Source: Anodontia alba (taxonomy: Eukaryota > Mollusca > Bivalvia > Lucinida > Lucinidae). From it: a DNA stretch of 64,000 bases. Shown here in pieces: positions 53,101 to 63,683 of this stretch. Within the stretch, counting starts at the first letter, position 1; every line of letters starts with the position of its first letter. A program made the position numbers and the translations under genes. Below the pieces are notes generated by a model. The model did not search any database, was not told the origin of the DNA, and was given only the letters and a program-made list of their open reading frames with translations. The DNA is taken from NCBI GenBank assembly GCA_964016985.1, contig OZ024826.1:57535735-57599734 (forward strand), written 5' to 3'.

Positions 53101-56100
53101 GATATCTGATATACTAATTCAGATATCTTATATCCTATATTAGATATCTTATATCCTATTTAAGATATCTGATATAATATATGAGATATCTTATTTAATT
53201 CCGCATATAAGATATCTAATTTACCATATAAGATATCTTATTTGTTAAATAAGATATCTTATTTATTAATATAGATATCTAATATACTAAATAAGATATC
53301 TGATATACTAAATGAGATATCTTATTTGATTTAATAAATGAGATATCTTCTTTAGTAAATAAGATATCTTATATCCTATATGAGATATCTTATATAGCAT
53401 ATCAGATATCTTATATAGCATATTAGATATCTTATATGTCAATTCAGATATCTTATATAGCATATTAGATATCTTAATTGACATATAAGATATCTATTTT
53501 ATATAAGATATCTAATATAATATATCAGATATCTGATATATTATATAAGATATCTGATATATTAAATCAGATATCTGATTTATAGAATAAATAGTAAAAC
53601 CGCTTTCTGGCAAGCCATTTTACTATTTATTATACAGTATATCAGATATCTTATATAGGATATAAGATATCTAAAATAGGATATAAGATATCTGAATTAG
53701 TATATCAGATATCTTATATCCTATATAAGATATCTTATATCCGATATAAGATATCTGATATACCATATTAGATATCTTATTTAATTCCACATATAAGATA
53801 TCTTATTTACCATATAAGATATCTTATTTGTTAAATAAGATATCTAATATATTAATATAGATATCTGATATACTAAATAAGATATCTGATATACTAAATA
53901 AGATATCTTATTTAATTGAACAAATGAGATATCTTCTTTAGTAAATAAGATATCTTATATCCTATATAAGATATCTTATATAGCATATCAGATATCTTAT
54001 ATAGCATATAAGATATCTTATATGCCAATTAAGATATCTTATATAGCATATCAGATATCTTATATAGCATATAAGATATCTAAATTGACATATAAGATAT
54101 CTTATTTATATAAGATATCTAATATAATATATCAGATATCTTATATATTATATAAGATATCTGATATATTAAATCAGATATCTGATTTATAGAATAAATA
54201 GTAAAACGGCTTGCCATACTCATTCCGTGATTTTTGAAAATTTATTATATGAAGGCCACAGAGGAGTTCTTATTTGCCGAAATTAGCTAGTCTGGCCCAG
54301 AAAACAACATATCAGCTGTTTTCAGCATTGTTAGTGTGTTTTTTTTTTTTGCTCTCGATGGTCATTCCGCTTAGAATCTGTTTCTAAAGACGAACGGCAG
54401 AATGTGTGGATGGTCAGGCTGATCTGAGCCTTTTTAAAGGCAGTGCTGTGCTTGGGTTATCATCTAATATAATAGTCTTTAAACTAGGCCACACCATGCA
54501 AAAACGTATCTTCACTTTTATGCGGGTAGCGACGTCCTTGATCAGCCGTGCAGTCTGATCAGAGTCCTTGCTGTGGGTCGGGTATAAAAGCCAAGTCCGA
54601 TCCGATCCGCCGATCATTTTTCTGCCGATCATAAATTTTATTTTTGTCATTATATCTAAGCTATGATTCAAATGTCCAGTATATCAGTTTTATATGATCA
54701 TATTATATAACTGTAATTTACAGCAATGATATTATTAAAATTGTTGTTCTAGTTTTTGATTGAGAGTAATTATTTCTCGTTTCAGGGGTATAAAAGCCAA
54801 GCTCGGAAGAAAAAATAGCTGAGAGAGATTTCTTGATTTTTTGTCTTTGTTTTGTCCTTTTATAGAACTATGACTGCTGAAATTTAAGTACATGTGCATT
54901 GTGATTCAACAAGCATATACATATGTTTCAATAAAATCAGTTTTTTCCCGTTTGTTTACCAAATTAGACGCATCTATTAATAGACCTGTAAACATGACGT
55001 TACATACAACAACGTCCTGAAATGAGACGAAATGGGGGAATTTTCAAAATTCTTACCGCGGAAGATAGCGTTTTAAGAATATCTAATAGATATTAATATC
55101 TGTATTAATGTTATTTCTCCTTTTTCGTCTATTTTTTATTTTTTTTGTACAGTAGTAGTTGGGTCATTTTGTAGCTTTCGTATTCGGTGCGGTCCGGCGT
55201 TTCTATGTTTAGAATAGTATCCGTGCAAAGCAAAGATGGACAGAAAAAAAAGACTAAAATAGTTTATATATGACATAATTTTCATATGCAAGAAACTAAT
55301 TATGTTCTAGTGACCATTTATTCTCGGAGACAGAGCTGATCTCTGTATATATAAGCTTAACTACTGAAAAAACTATGATTTTCTTATATTTACTGGACTT
55401 GGCTTTTACAGTGGCGATAGCGTTTTTCTTGTCCACGGAAACGCATGCGAAACGCTTATTAACGATTTGGAAACGCAGCGTTTGGACAACGCTTAAACGA
55501 TCGTTTGCGGTTTTAGCCAATCAGATCATCGTTTCTGAAACGTTTCAAGCGTTTCGAATATTAGCCAATCAAATTAGCGTTCGGAAAACGCTGTCATGGA
55601 AACCCTGTCTGGTTGCAAACGTTTCATCGTTTGCATCTTTAGTCAATCAAAACCCCGCGGACTCAAGTTATTTAAGATTTTTTTTTTTTTTTTTTTTTTC
55701 AGTTTCACTTAATTATAATAACTATTCAAGTCACGGTTTTGCACATGTAACATTCACTATATTACCGTATACGGGAGTTCCCCTTTCAAGATTGCGTTTT
55801 CGTAATATTTTGCCTCAGTGAGACAATTCTAATAAATATCCATAACAAAATTATTTTAGTGGAGAAATGAAGACTCATATTAATTATCATCAAATACTCT
55901 ATGCTACATGAATCTGGAGTAATTAATGTATATAATATCATGATATTTTTCTAATTTCATTTACATTTTTAATTATTTATTATACCATTTCCTTTTGTTC
56001 TAAATTTAATCTTTTGACCTTTCAAATGTAACATAATATTAGCTAGCCTATGTATTGCTTAAGGAGGATGAGATACAGGAAATGCTCATTCCATGTACTG

Positions 56101-57368
56101 TTTATTGGAAATTTAATGACATGCAGGTGCACCTCTAAGTCTTTTTCGGCTTATTTCTGATTGGATGAGAAAAAACACATGAAGTATTAACGGATTTATT
56201 GCTTGTTTATTTGTAATTTAGACAACACCAGACATAATGGAAGTCATTTTATTCTTCATTTATATTTGGATAGAAATTTCATAAGTGTATCTTTGTTAAT
56301 TTCTTTAATTTGGGATGAAATTTCAAAGAACCTTTTTTGTGAAAAAAAAAATCAATTTTAATTTATTAATTTCCAGAAAAAATTTAATTCAGAATTTATA
56401 TAATATCCAAAGATATTCTTTTTCTTTCTTTCTTTCTTTATTTCTTTCTTTCTTTCTTTCTTTCTTATCCATAATCAAACACGTATTGAGATTTTGATGC
56501 ATAAATCAAGTTGACAGTGGCTAGGGAATATATTTATCACTCTGTGTGGATCGCACAGGTTTCAGCTATAAATATGATTGATTTTAAGCTTTCATTGTCA
56601 TTCACGTAAATAATAATAAAAATAATAATAACAATAAAGTATGATAAGCAGGTATTCATTTGTTTTGGACTACAACATATCTGAATAATTTGTTTGTAAC
56701 ATTACCATCAGTAACATTTGTTTTATTTACCCCATTTTAAAACTTTTTATATCTACATAGATGTTGTCTTTTACACATATGTGTCCTAAATGGTTTCTTC
56801 AATATCTCATTTATTAGCATTTTTCAAACGAAAATTTGTGATAGTTTAAAATGTCGTCTGCTGAAAATATTACCCAGAGTGCTAAGCGTTGAAAAAAAAA
56901 ATGACTGAAAAGGATTATTTTGCATTGCATTCTGACATTCCAAATGTGTTAAAAAAATATACTTACTTCTTAATATTTTCAGTGTTCTATTTTTTTTTTT
57001 TTTTTTTTTTTTTATAATCCTGTGAAGTCCTATTATAGTATTTGATATTACATGTCATTCACCTGATAATACGTGCCAATCATTTGATAATACCTGTCAT
57101 TCATTTCATTTCAGACTATCATAAATCTACTGGCTTGTGAAATCCATAGCTGAAAAGCTTTGCAGTCCACAGAAAAAAATATCAAAGCAAAGCTCAAATA
57201 TTCCTATGGTGATTTTAAATTATTTTGTTCAATTTTAAATTTTCACTGTAAAAAAATGAAAAATAACCTTGACGCCATGTGAGTCACTGGAATAAACAAA
57301 GATTGAAAGGTTAACAACATATTAAAAGATTTGGGACATAGACAACGCATTTGTTTTTGTTGTGTTGT

Positions 57369-57430
<62 letters not shown>

Positions 57431-60400
57431 CCTACAAATAAATACAGTTACGGGGCATTAGTTATACCATGGTTCCTGCGCATGTACGATGTGATAATGC
57501 ACAAGCGTGTTGCGTGTTAGTATAACCTGATTTAACACATTTTAAGTAGATCATCCATATCCCGAGATATTTTATGCTGGATGTTGGGAAGCTTGGCCAC
57601 TATATGATAAATATAGGGCATCCGCGCATTCTGATCTGGTTCGTTTCTGCTCATCTGTACAATGTCTTGTTCGATACGATTTGCCAACAGTTTGGCACAT
57701 CATCTTCTAACATTTAACTTATTGTAGACTGAATGAACTCACCCACACTATATATTGGAAATTCTAATTTCGATTTTAGGTATGCCAGGCTATATTATTT
57801 AATTATTCAGAGAAACACATGGTTGAACTAATTGCCAACAGTGGAGACCCTGATCAGACGCCGCGTTCTGCGGCGTCTGATCTGGGTCTCCACTGTTTGC
57901 CAATTACCGTTTTAAGGGTTTCCGGACTATAATGGGTTAAATACAGCGTGCTTTAAATGCGAAATTCTAAATTAGTCTAATATTTACGTATAGCTTGCAT
58001 TTTGATCTGATTCGTTGCAGTTCGTCTGTACATTGTTTTTTTTTATTATTATTATTATTTTATTTATTCGATATGATCTGCTGTTACTCCAGTGCATCGT
58101 CTTCTAACATTTAAGTATATTTTGCAGTATGCAAAATTCTAGATTAGAATGTGCATCCGCGCATTCTGATCTGGGTAATTGCTACTCGTCCACACATTTG
58201 TTGCATTTGTTAATCTGTTAATCCAGCACGTCGTCTTCTAATATTTAAATATTGCTAAATATAGCGTGCTAAAGGGTTAACAGCTTTGCATTATCATACC
58301 AAAAATTTTTTCATAGTGGAAATATACACTTTCACGAAAGCCCTGCAGCAAGTTATTCGCCGACTGACCACATAATTGTTCAGATGTGCACAGTGCATCG
58401 TATTTGAAAAATAATGGTCCAAACAAGTAAAAATGAACCTGTTTACATTTTATAAATCTGATCAGTCTGTATATAAGTTGGATACTGTACAATTCATGTA
58501 TCACAGTATTTTATACTATTAATACCTAATCAGTGAACTGGGTGGGCACCATTATGCACTAGACTGCGTCACGCACTCTGATCTGAGTAATACATATGCT
58601 CAGAGGGAGATTTTCACTTGGTAAAGATCTAATGAAAGGATTAATATTGATGATACTTAATTCTAGCAATATATTTCAGTAATGCAGGTCATCTGTTCAA
58701 GCACTATTTGTCTAAACGTCAGTGCACATTTCATTAAAAAAAAAATAATAATAATATTACTCAAAACAATAATAGCAATTCACAGGTTTGACGTAGTTCA
58801 GTTTGGTGCAGAACGAAAACCTTTGATCTTGATCACGCTGCGAAGGTGATCTGGTTGAATATATATTTGAGCCCCTTCGAAAAGAAATGAGAAACGACCT
58901 TATGGTATTTGAGACCACCTTAGACCAAGATAAACCGGCATTTCCGCGTATTCTGATCTTCTGAATCTACACATATCGCCAACAAAATGCAGTATGTCAA
59001 CGATTCGTTGTCCAGTTGAACCTTTATCACTCTCTGGGCTAACTCAGCAGATGATCAATTCATGAAGTGTTTTCTTATTTTCTCCCATAAAACAAGTTTT
59101 GACATTTCACGCAAATTACTGATCTCGACTGAAGACAATTTGCATAGGAAGTCATATCCTGTGGAGATAATATGTATGAAATGCCGACACCTTTTTCAAG
59201 GTAACAGAAGAAAAATGCTTCAAAATGTCATCTGCTAAAAATTTTATACAGTGTACTTATAAGCCTTAAAACATTTATCTGTCAAAACAAGTTGATTGTG
59301 GTGTGAAAATAATATTGGGCTTCACAAAATATAATAATTCTTTTGAAAATAGAAAATTATCTCAATAAAACAATAAAATATGTTTTAGCAAAAAAGTAAA
59401 AAAAAAAAAAAAAAAAAAAATACAGAAAATGACAAAAAAAAAAAAAAAAAAAAAAAATCGTAGATAAATATTATCTATGTGTAAAAAAAAATGTGGTTTT
59501 AATATGATTCAATAAATGAGAAAAAAAAAACAACTTCAAAATGTCATCTGCTTAAAATTTTATACCGAGCACTACGCGCTAAAACATTTAATTGTCAAAA
59601 GAAAATGATTATCATGATTGTAGTGTGAAATATTAGGCTTCACAAAATATAATAATCAATCACATTAATTCTTTTGAAAATACGAAATTATCTCAATTAT
59701 AATTATTTATAAAAAAAAAAAAAAAAAAGAAAGAGAGAAAGAAAATACAATAAAATAAATACAATTTTTATACATAAACTCATATTACTTTAGTTGTAAA
59801 GACAATATTTAATACGGTCCAACAGGTATTTATTATTCGATTGGTCTATACATACAAACGGTGCCAAACGATCATATGATTGGCCGAAACGGAAAACAGC
59901 GTTTCGATAAGGCCAGATGATTGGCCGAAACGGTGAAAAGCGTTTCGATAAACGTTCGTAGCTCTTCAGTGCGCATGTGCAAATTTAGCGTTTGCATGAA
60001 ACGCTTTGCTCTGTAATTTGATTGGCCGAAACGATATGAAACGCTAGAAACGTTGTCGAAACGCAAACGTTATACAACGATTTCAAAACGCACCCCAAAC
60101 GCGTAAACGGACAAGAAAAACGCTATCGTCCCTGTATACCCCTAGAAGACAGAAAACTGCTTAAAAATCAAATCCAAAAGCATTGAAAAAAGAAATATCT
60201 TTTGTCGAATATTTAATTAAGCAATGTATGATAATATAAAACTGATATACTGGACATTTGAATCGTAGTTTAGATATAATGACAAAAATAAAATTTATGA
60301 TCGGCAGAAAAATGATCGGCGGATCGGATCGGACTTGGCTTTTATACCCGACCCTTGCTGTGCGCATATAGAATCATCGGATACTACAGAATGTATGAAT

Positions 60401-63400
60401 GAAGAGCAAAGATCCGGATGATACTTTGTTTCACTTGACGCAGCCCACTATAATAGTCTTGATAAATGTCAGCTTACAACTGCAGGATGTATTGTAGACA
60501 TAAATGTCATCAACTGCAATATACCCAAAGCCATGGTATATCCTCTTGTGAATGCTGCTGCCTGAGTAGTCATTACGATAGTAAGAGTTAGTACTTGCTT
60601 CAAACACCAGCTGCAAAAACAAATCCAATGTTAATCAAATTAAGATGGCTGTAGCAGTTTAGGCTAGTTACAAACAAGAGAACCATCGGGTCCTTATCGC
60701 TCCACTGAGCCTTGAAACATGACATAATAGTTGGTTAATTCAAAGCCTTTATTTTCTCTGAATACCCTTGACTTCTGGCATTTAAAGTTGAATGCATCAA
60801 CCAACTGTCATAGTGACCTTGAGGCCTTAGGAATTAAAACTTTTGGCGCATTAGGTTGCGAATACCTCATCTGGCCAGTGCAGTAATTGTATAATATTCA
60901 CTGTATTGATGTTAGCAAATTTTGCGGTCAGAGAAAATCTGAACACTAAGTAAAAGACTTCTATAGTAAAACTATGTAACTCTGCAAACTTAAATTCACA
61001 CCCCCCCCCCCACCCCGCCCCCGACAATCCCCTGAAAATTTGGGTAAATGTGAACATTTGTACATGCAAATATAAGTACAATAACTATTGCCTGTAAGGC
61101 TAAAGAACCTGGACCATAGTTAGGATACAACGTTATCTTATTCATAAATCTTATATTTGATAACCTTATTTGGTATCACAGGCTATAATTGTCGAGAAAA
61201 TCCAGAATATTTTTGAAGGATTTTTACCATATATGGGCATGGCGGCCATCTTGGTCATGCGAATGAAAATAAAGTTTTCATTTCTTTCTTCCACAAAGCT
61301 GACATATAAAATTTGACTTAAATTGACCATATGGTTTCCAAAAAAAAAAACAAAAAAAAAAAACATTTTAATAATAAAATTTCACCTTGAGCCAAGTTCA
61401 AAGACTAACGTTGGCCGCTATATTCATGTGGCTTCGTCGAGTCATTTAGTTGAATATTTCCACCAACACTAACATCACTGGCTGCAATAGTTTCTGAAAA
61501 TGCATTGTTTTCACTATTTCTCATAAAAAAGTTCATACGCCTTACCATAAAAAAGGTCGAGGTCATCCCAGGGTCATCGTTAAATAAACTAATGGGCCCG
61601 TCCACGATGCTACATTCCAAAGTTCAAAGGAATCGGTCCATTGGTTCTGAAGAAGAAGATGTTTTGAAGGCGTTTTGCCATATATGGGCATGGCAGCCAT
61701 CTTTGTCACGTGCCCATGCTAATGAAAATAAATATTCATTTCTTTCTTCTACAAAGCTGGCTTAAGAAATTTGCTTAAACTAACCGTGTGGTTTCAGAGA
61801 AAAACACATTTTGCTTTTGAAATCTCATTGACCTTGAGCAAAGGTCAAAGTCTGACCTTGACCTTTCATATGGCTTCATTTAGTTATTTTAGTGAATGCT
61901 TCCACCAACTTTGACATTACTGGTTGTAAACAAGTTCTGAAAAATGCATTGTTTTCACTTTTTCCCATAGAAAAGCCCAAGCGACCAAATTTGACCTTAC
62001 CGTAAAAAGGTCAAGGTTAACCTATAGTCATCATTTGACAAATTATGATGGGCCTTAGTCCCTGGTGCTACATGCAAAATTTGAAGGGAATAGGTCCACT
62101 GGTTCTGGAGAGGAAGATTTTTTTTAGGGCTTTTACCATATATGGACGTTGGGCAATCTTGGTCATGTGACCAGGCTAATGGAACTGTATTTTCACTATT
62201 TTTCCCCAAAGCTGACATATGAAATTGATCTAAATTGACGTTGTGATTTCAGAGAAAAATACATTTTAATTTTGAAGTCCTATAGACCTTTAGCCAAGGT
62301 CAAGGGCTGACCTTGTCTTTTAATGCATCCACAAACTTTGATATCACTGGCTGCAACCGTTTCTGAAAAATGCAATGTTTTCGCTTTTTTCTCCACACAA
62401 AAGCCCAAGTGACCAAATTTGACCTTACCATAAAAAGGATCAAGGTCAACCCAGGGTCATCGTTTGAACAAACAGTAATGGGCCCGAATCCCCAATGCTA
62501 CATACCAAGTTTCAAGGGAATCGGTCGATCGAATCCGCACAAGAAAATGTTTAAGGGTTTTTACCATCTGTGTGCATGTAGGCCATCTTGGTCAAGTGAC
62601 AGGCTAATGAAAATATTTTTTTCATTTTTTTTCTTCTACAAAGCTATATGAAATTTGATTTTAATTGACCATGTGGTTTCAGAAAAAACACAATTTAGTT
62701 ATGAAATCTAATTGACCTTTAGCCAAGGTCAAAGAATGACCTTGACCTTTAATACTCACTTGGTTTCATTTAGTTATTTATTTGAATGCTTCCACCAGCT
62801 TTGACCTCGCTGTAAAAATTTGACCTTACCATAAAAAAGGTTAAGGTCAACCCAGGGTCATCATTTGAACAAATTATGATGGGCCTGATTTCCCAGTGCC
62901 ACATAAAAATTAAATCATTTGTGCAAACTATAATGAGCCCGTTAAACGGCCCGTGGGTTCCATAAAAGATTTAAAAGGGTTAATACCATATATGAGCATG
63001 TGGTCATGTGACCCTGAGCCCGCGAACAAACTTTCGTTCCCCAACGCATGAAATTTGGCTTCAATTTGCCCAGCGGTTTTAGAGGAGTAGACTTTTGAAA
63101 ATGGTTGATGAAAGACATTACTAAAATGAGACACAAAGTGGTACCTTTCACTAATGATCTTTATTGCCCTTATTTAGACGCAATGCAAGAGAGATCAAAG
63201 GCGTATCATAAAGCAGGTGGTGGTAAAAAGGCCTTCTGGGTGGGTGTGTTGTTGTGGGTGAGGGGGGGGGGGGTAATCAATATTTTGGAAGAGATATTGC
63301 CTATGAGTCAAATAAATAACCCAGTACTAACTTTCCCTATTGGGTCCTTACTTGTCTATTGTTTTTTGACAGTATAATTGGTTTTGTTATGCCCAGTCTC

Positions 63401-63670
63401 TTATCCGTGATAAGACTAATGACCAAGACACATCTTATTTTTAAGTCTTTTTTTTTCGACTAATTATGCTAAGGATCTGATGTGTCCGATATTTAGAGTG
63501 AATACGGTATTAGTAAAACAAAACGTTAGAACATACAGCTTAGCGGATCATTTCATTACCTTGAAGGGAAAAGCAGTGTATTCCGAGCTGAGAGATATCT
63601 GAGCCATGTGCCAGTACTTGTCCTCTTGGCCTGTCTTAGTTAACACTGGATACCCGTTTCCACCTCCAAC
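49869..63670 (-). CDS. MAM and C-type lectin domain protein, 3' four exons
   Basis: The exons in transcript order are 63670-63560, 60610-60478, 51132-50935 and 50104-49869, with matching phases 0, 1 and 1. The first two encode the end of a MAM domain (GNGYPVLTKTGQ, KYWHMAQISLSS, LVFEAS, GFGYIAVDDIYVYNTSC). The last two encode a whole C-type lectin domain of about 140 residues (SCPPGARKM, SCYTFH, AIRTCKS, GSDERSESRFVWTDSGYP, YTNWHAGQPNN, DCLLLE, WGDVNCDDKHPFICE), and TAA follows four residues later. The family's usual sugar-binding tripeptide (EPN or QPD) is QPN here, and WND is WGD, so sugar specificity cannot be called. MAM domains mediate extracellular adhesion, so a secreted or surface recognition protein is likely. 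The signal peptide and any further domains lie off the right edge. Confidence 0.88.
50935..51132 (-). CDS. C-type lectin exon 1 (N-terminal half)
   Basis: The acceptor is CATATTTCAG and the donor GCAG/GTATGT. It encodes ISSCPPGARKMVDGNTTSCY, then the SWYDAIRTCKSESIASHLVS and EQQVLVDTIQ helices. There are 65 codons plus split bases at both ends. Confidence 0.9.
51133..51600. other. Lectin-gene intron: degraded MITE fragments
   Basis: A decayed relative of the 22097 palindrome starts near 51173, and a hairpin of the TCTCCTTGATGAGG type is at 51385-51470. It holds no exon. Confidence 0.5.
51600..51877 (+). mobile_element. ACGAAAACATGCCTA MITE, copy 8
   Basis: This is an intact copy with a near-perfect central hairpin (GTACTCATTAGAACCGCCTC with its partner). 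Some others in the window are truncated or diverged. Confidence 0.85.
52251..52469 (-). mobile_element. tRNA-derived SINE, copy A
   Basis: On the minus strand, GGCTCAGTGGTTAGAGCACT is an A box and AGTTCGAATCCTACGG a B box. The expected anticodon and T stems do not pair, so it is tRNA-like and not a tRNA. A 100-base body follows, ending GTTACGATCTAGCAATCC on the other side. Copy B at 52564-52782 repeats it end to end. Confidence 0.7.
52564..52782 (-). mobile_element. tRNA-derived SINE, copy B
   Basis: It is the same in length and order as copy A, in the same orientation, 95 bases further on. The tRNA-like head reads GGCTCAGTGGTTAGAGCATT and GGTTCGAATCCCATGG. Most differences from copy A are single bases. 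Confidence 0.7.
53005..53602. repeat. AGATATCT 21-bp array, higher-order unit 1 (26 octamers)
   Basis: The palindrome AGATATCT occurs 26 times, separated by 13-base AT-rich spacers (period 21), except two 18-base spacers and one 10-base spacer. The unit starts GGCAAGCCGTTTTACTATTT and ends with the inverse AATAAATAGTAAAACCG. Many spacers are complements of others (TATATCCTATATT and AATATAGGATATA). Confidence 0.92.
53609..54215. repeat. AGATATCT 21-bp array, higher-order unit 2 (26 octamers)
   Basis: It has the same spacer order as unit 1, including the two 18-base spacers and the 10-base spacer, with one unit lost at the start and one gained (TATATAGCATATA) near the end. It ends AATAAATAGTAAAACGGCTT then GCC, the exact inverse of the first bases of unit 1. 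Confidence 0.92.
56418..56466. repeat. (TTTC)n microsatellite
   Basis: About twelve TTTC units with one A interruption. Confidence 0.95.
57368..57428. repeat. (TG)n microsatellite
   Basis: An uninterrupted TG run of about 30 units. Confidence 0.97.
57836..57902. repeat. GATCAGACGCC hairpin, GC-rich copy
   Basis: AACAGTGGAGACCCTGATCA, then GACGCCGC, loop GTTCT, and the complement. It pairs almost perfectly and is one of the cleanest members of the family. Confidence 0.8.
60478..60610 (-). CDS. MAM domain final exon
   Basis: The acceptor is GTTTTTGCAG and the donor AGTT/GTAAGC. It encodes LVFEASTNSYYRNDYSGSS and GFGYIAVDDIYVYNTSC, the conserved MAM end with the closing Cys. It is phase 0 in and 1 out, matching the lectin exon 9.3 kb downstream. 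Confidence 0.88.
60674..63115 (+). repeat. 470-bp tandem repeat element, about four copies
   Basis: It opens with ACAAGAGAACCATCGGGTCC, an ACAAGAGG-type end. Units from about 61190, 61670, 62120 and 62560 repeat TTTTACCATATATGGGCATG, CCATCTTGGTCA, TTCTACAAAGCTG, AAGGTCAAAG.CTGACCTTGA, TTCTGAAAAATGCA, AAATTTGACCTTACC and ACCCAGGGTCATC. The fourth is partial. It lies in the intron between the two MAM exons. Confidence 0.8.
63560..63670 (-). CDS. MAM domain middle exon
   Basis: The acceptor is CGGTTATAG and the donor AAG/GTAATG. There are 37 codons in phase 0, including NGYPVLTKTGQEDKYWHMAQ and ISLSSEYTAFPFK, which precede the VFEA block in MAM domains. Earlier exons of the domain are off the window. 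Confidence 0.85.
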
Positions 63671-63683
63671 CTATAACCGAAAC

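Larger units (their letters stand above)
55409..60134. mobile_element. Inner TIR element CAGKGRCGATAGCG, 4.7 kb, no transposase
   Basis: The left end is CAGTGGCGATAGCGTTTTTC and the reversed right end is CAGGGACGATAGCGTTTTTC, both continuing TTGTCC. TA borders both ends, and removing the element with one TA restores GGACTTGGCTTTTATACCCC. Both subterminal regions repeat AAACG(C/T)TT and (G/A)(C/T)CAATCA words, three or more per side. The interior is AT-rich, with a GATCAGACGCC hairpin at 57836-57902, (TTTC)n, (TG)n and A runs. No transposase frame was found. Confidence 0.72.
54575..60354. mobile_element. TIR transposon GGGTCGGGTATAAAAGCCAA, host of a nested insertion
   Basis: The terminal inverted repeats of about 120 bp are nearly identical (GGGTCGGGTATAAAAGCCAA, then GTCCGATCCGATCCGCCGAT and on to CCAGTATATCAGTTTTATA). 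The 7-bp TTGCTGT flanks both ends (54568-54574 and 60355-60361) as a target duplication. Without the inner element it would be about 1.05 kb. GGGTATAAAAGCCAAG recurs internally at 54786 and, inverted, across the inner insertion point. Confidence 0.8.

Noticed and set aside
53005..54215. CRISPR-like array with 8-base repeats and 13-base spacers
   Set aside because: The repeat is too short, spacers are related to one another, and the host is an animal.
57836..57902. Possible microRNA precursor
   Set aside because: It is one copy of a multi-copy hairpin family, so it is more simply a MITE. Small-RNA data would be needed.
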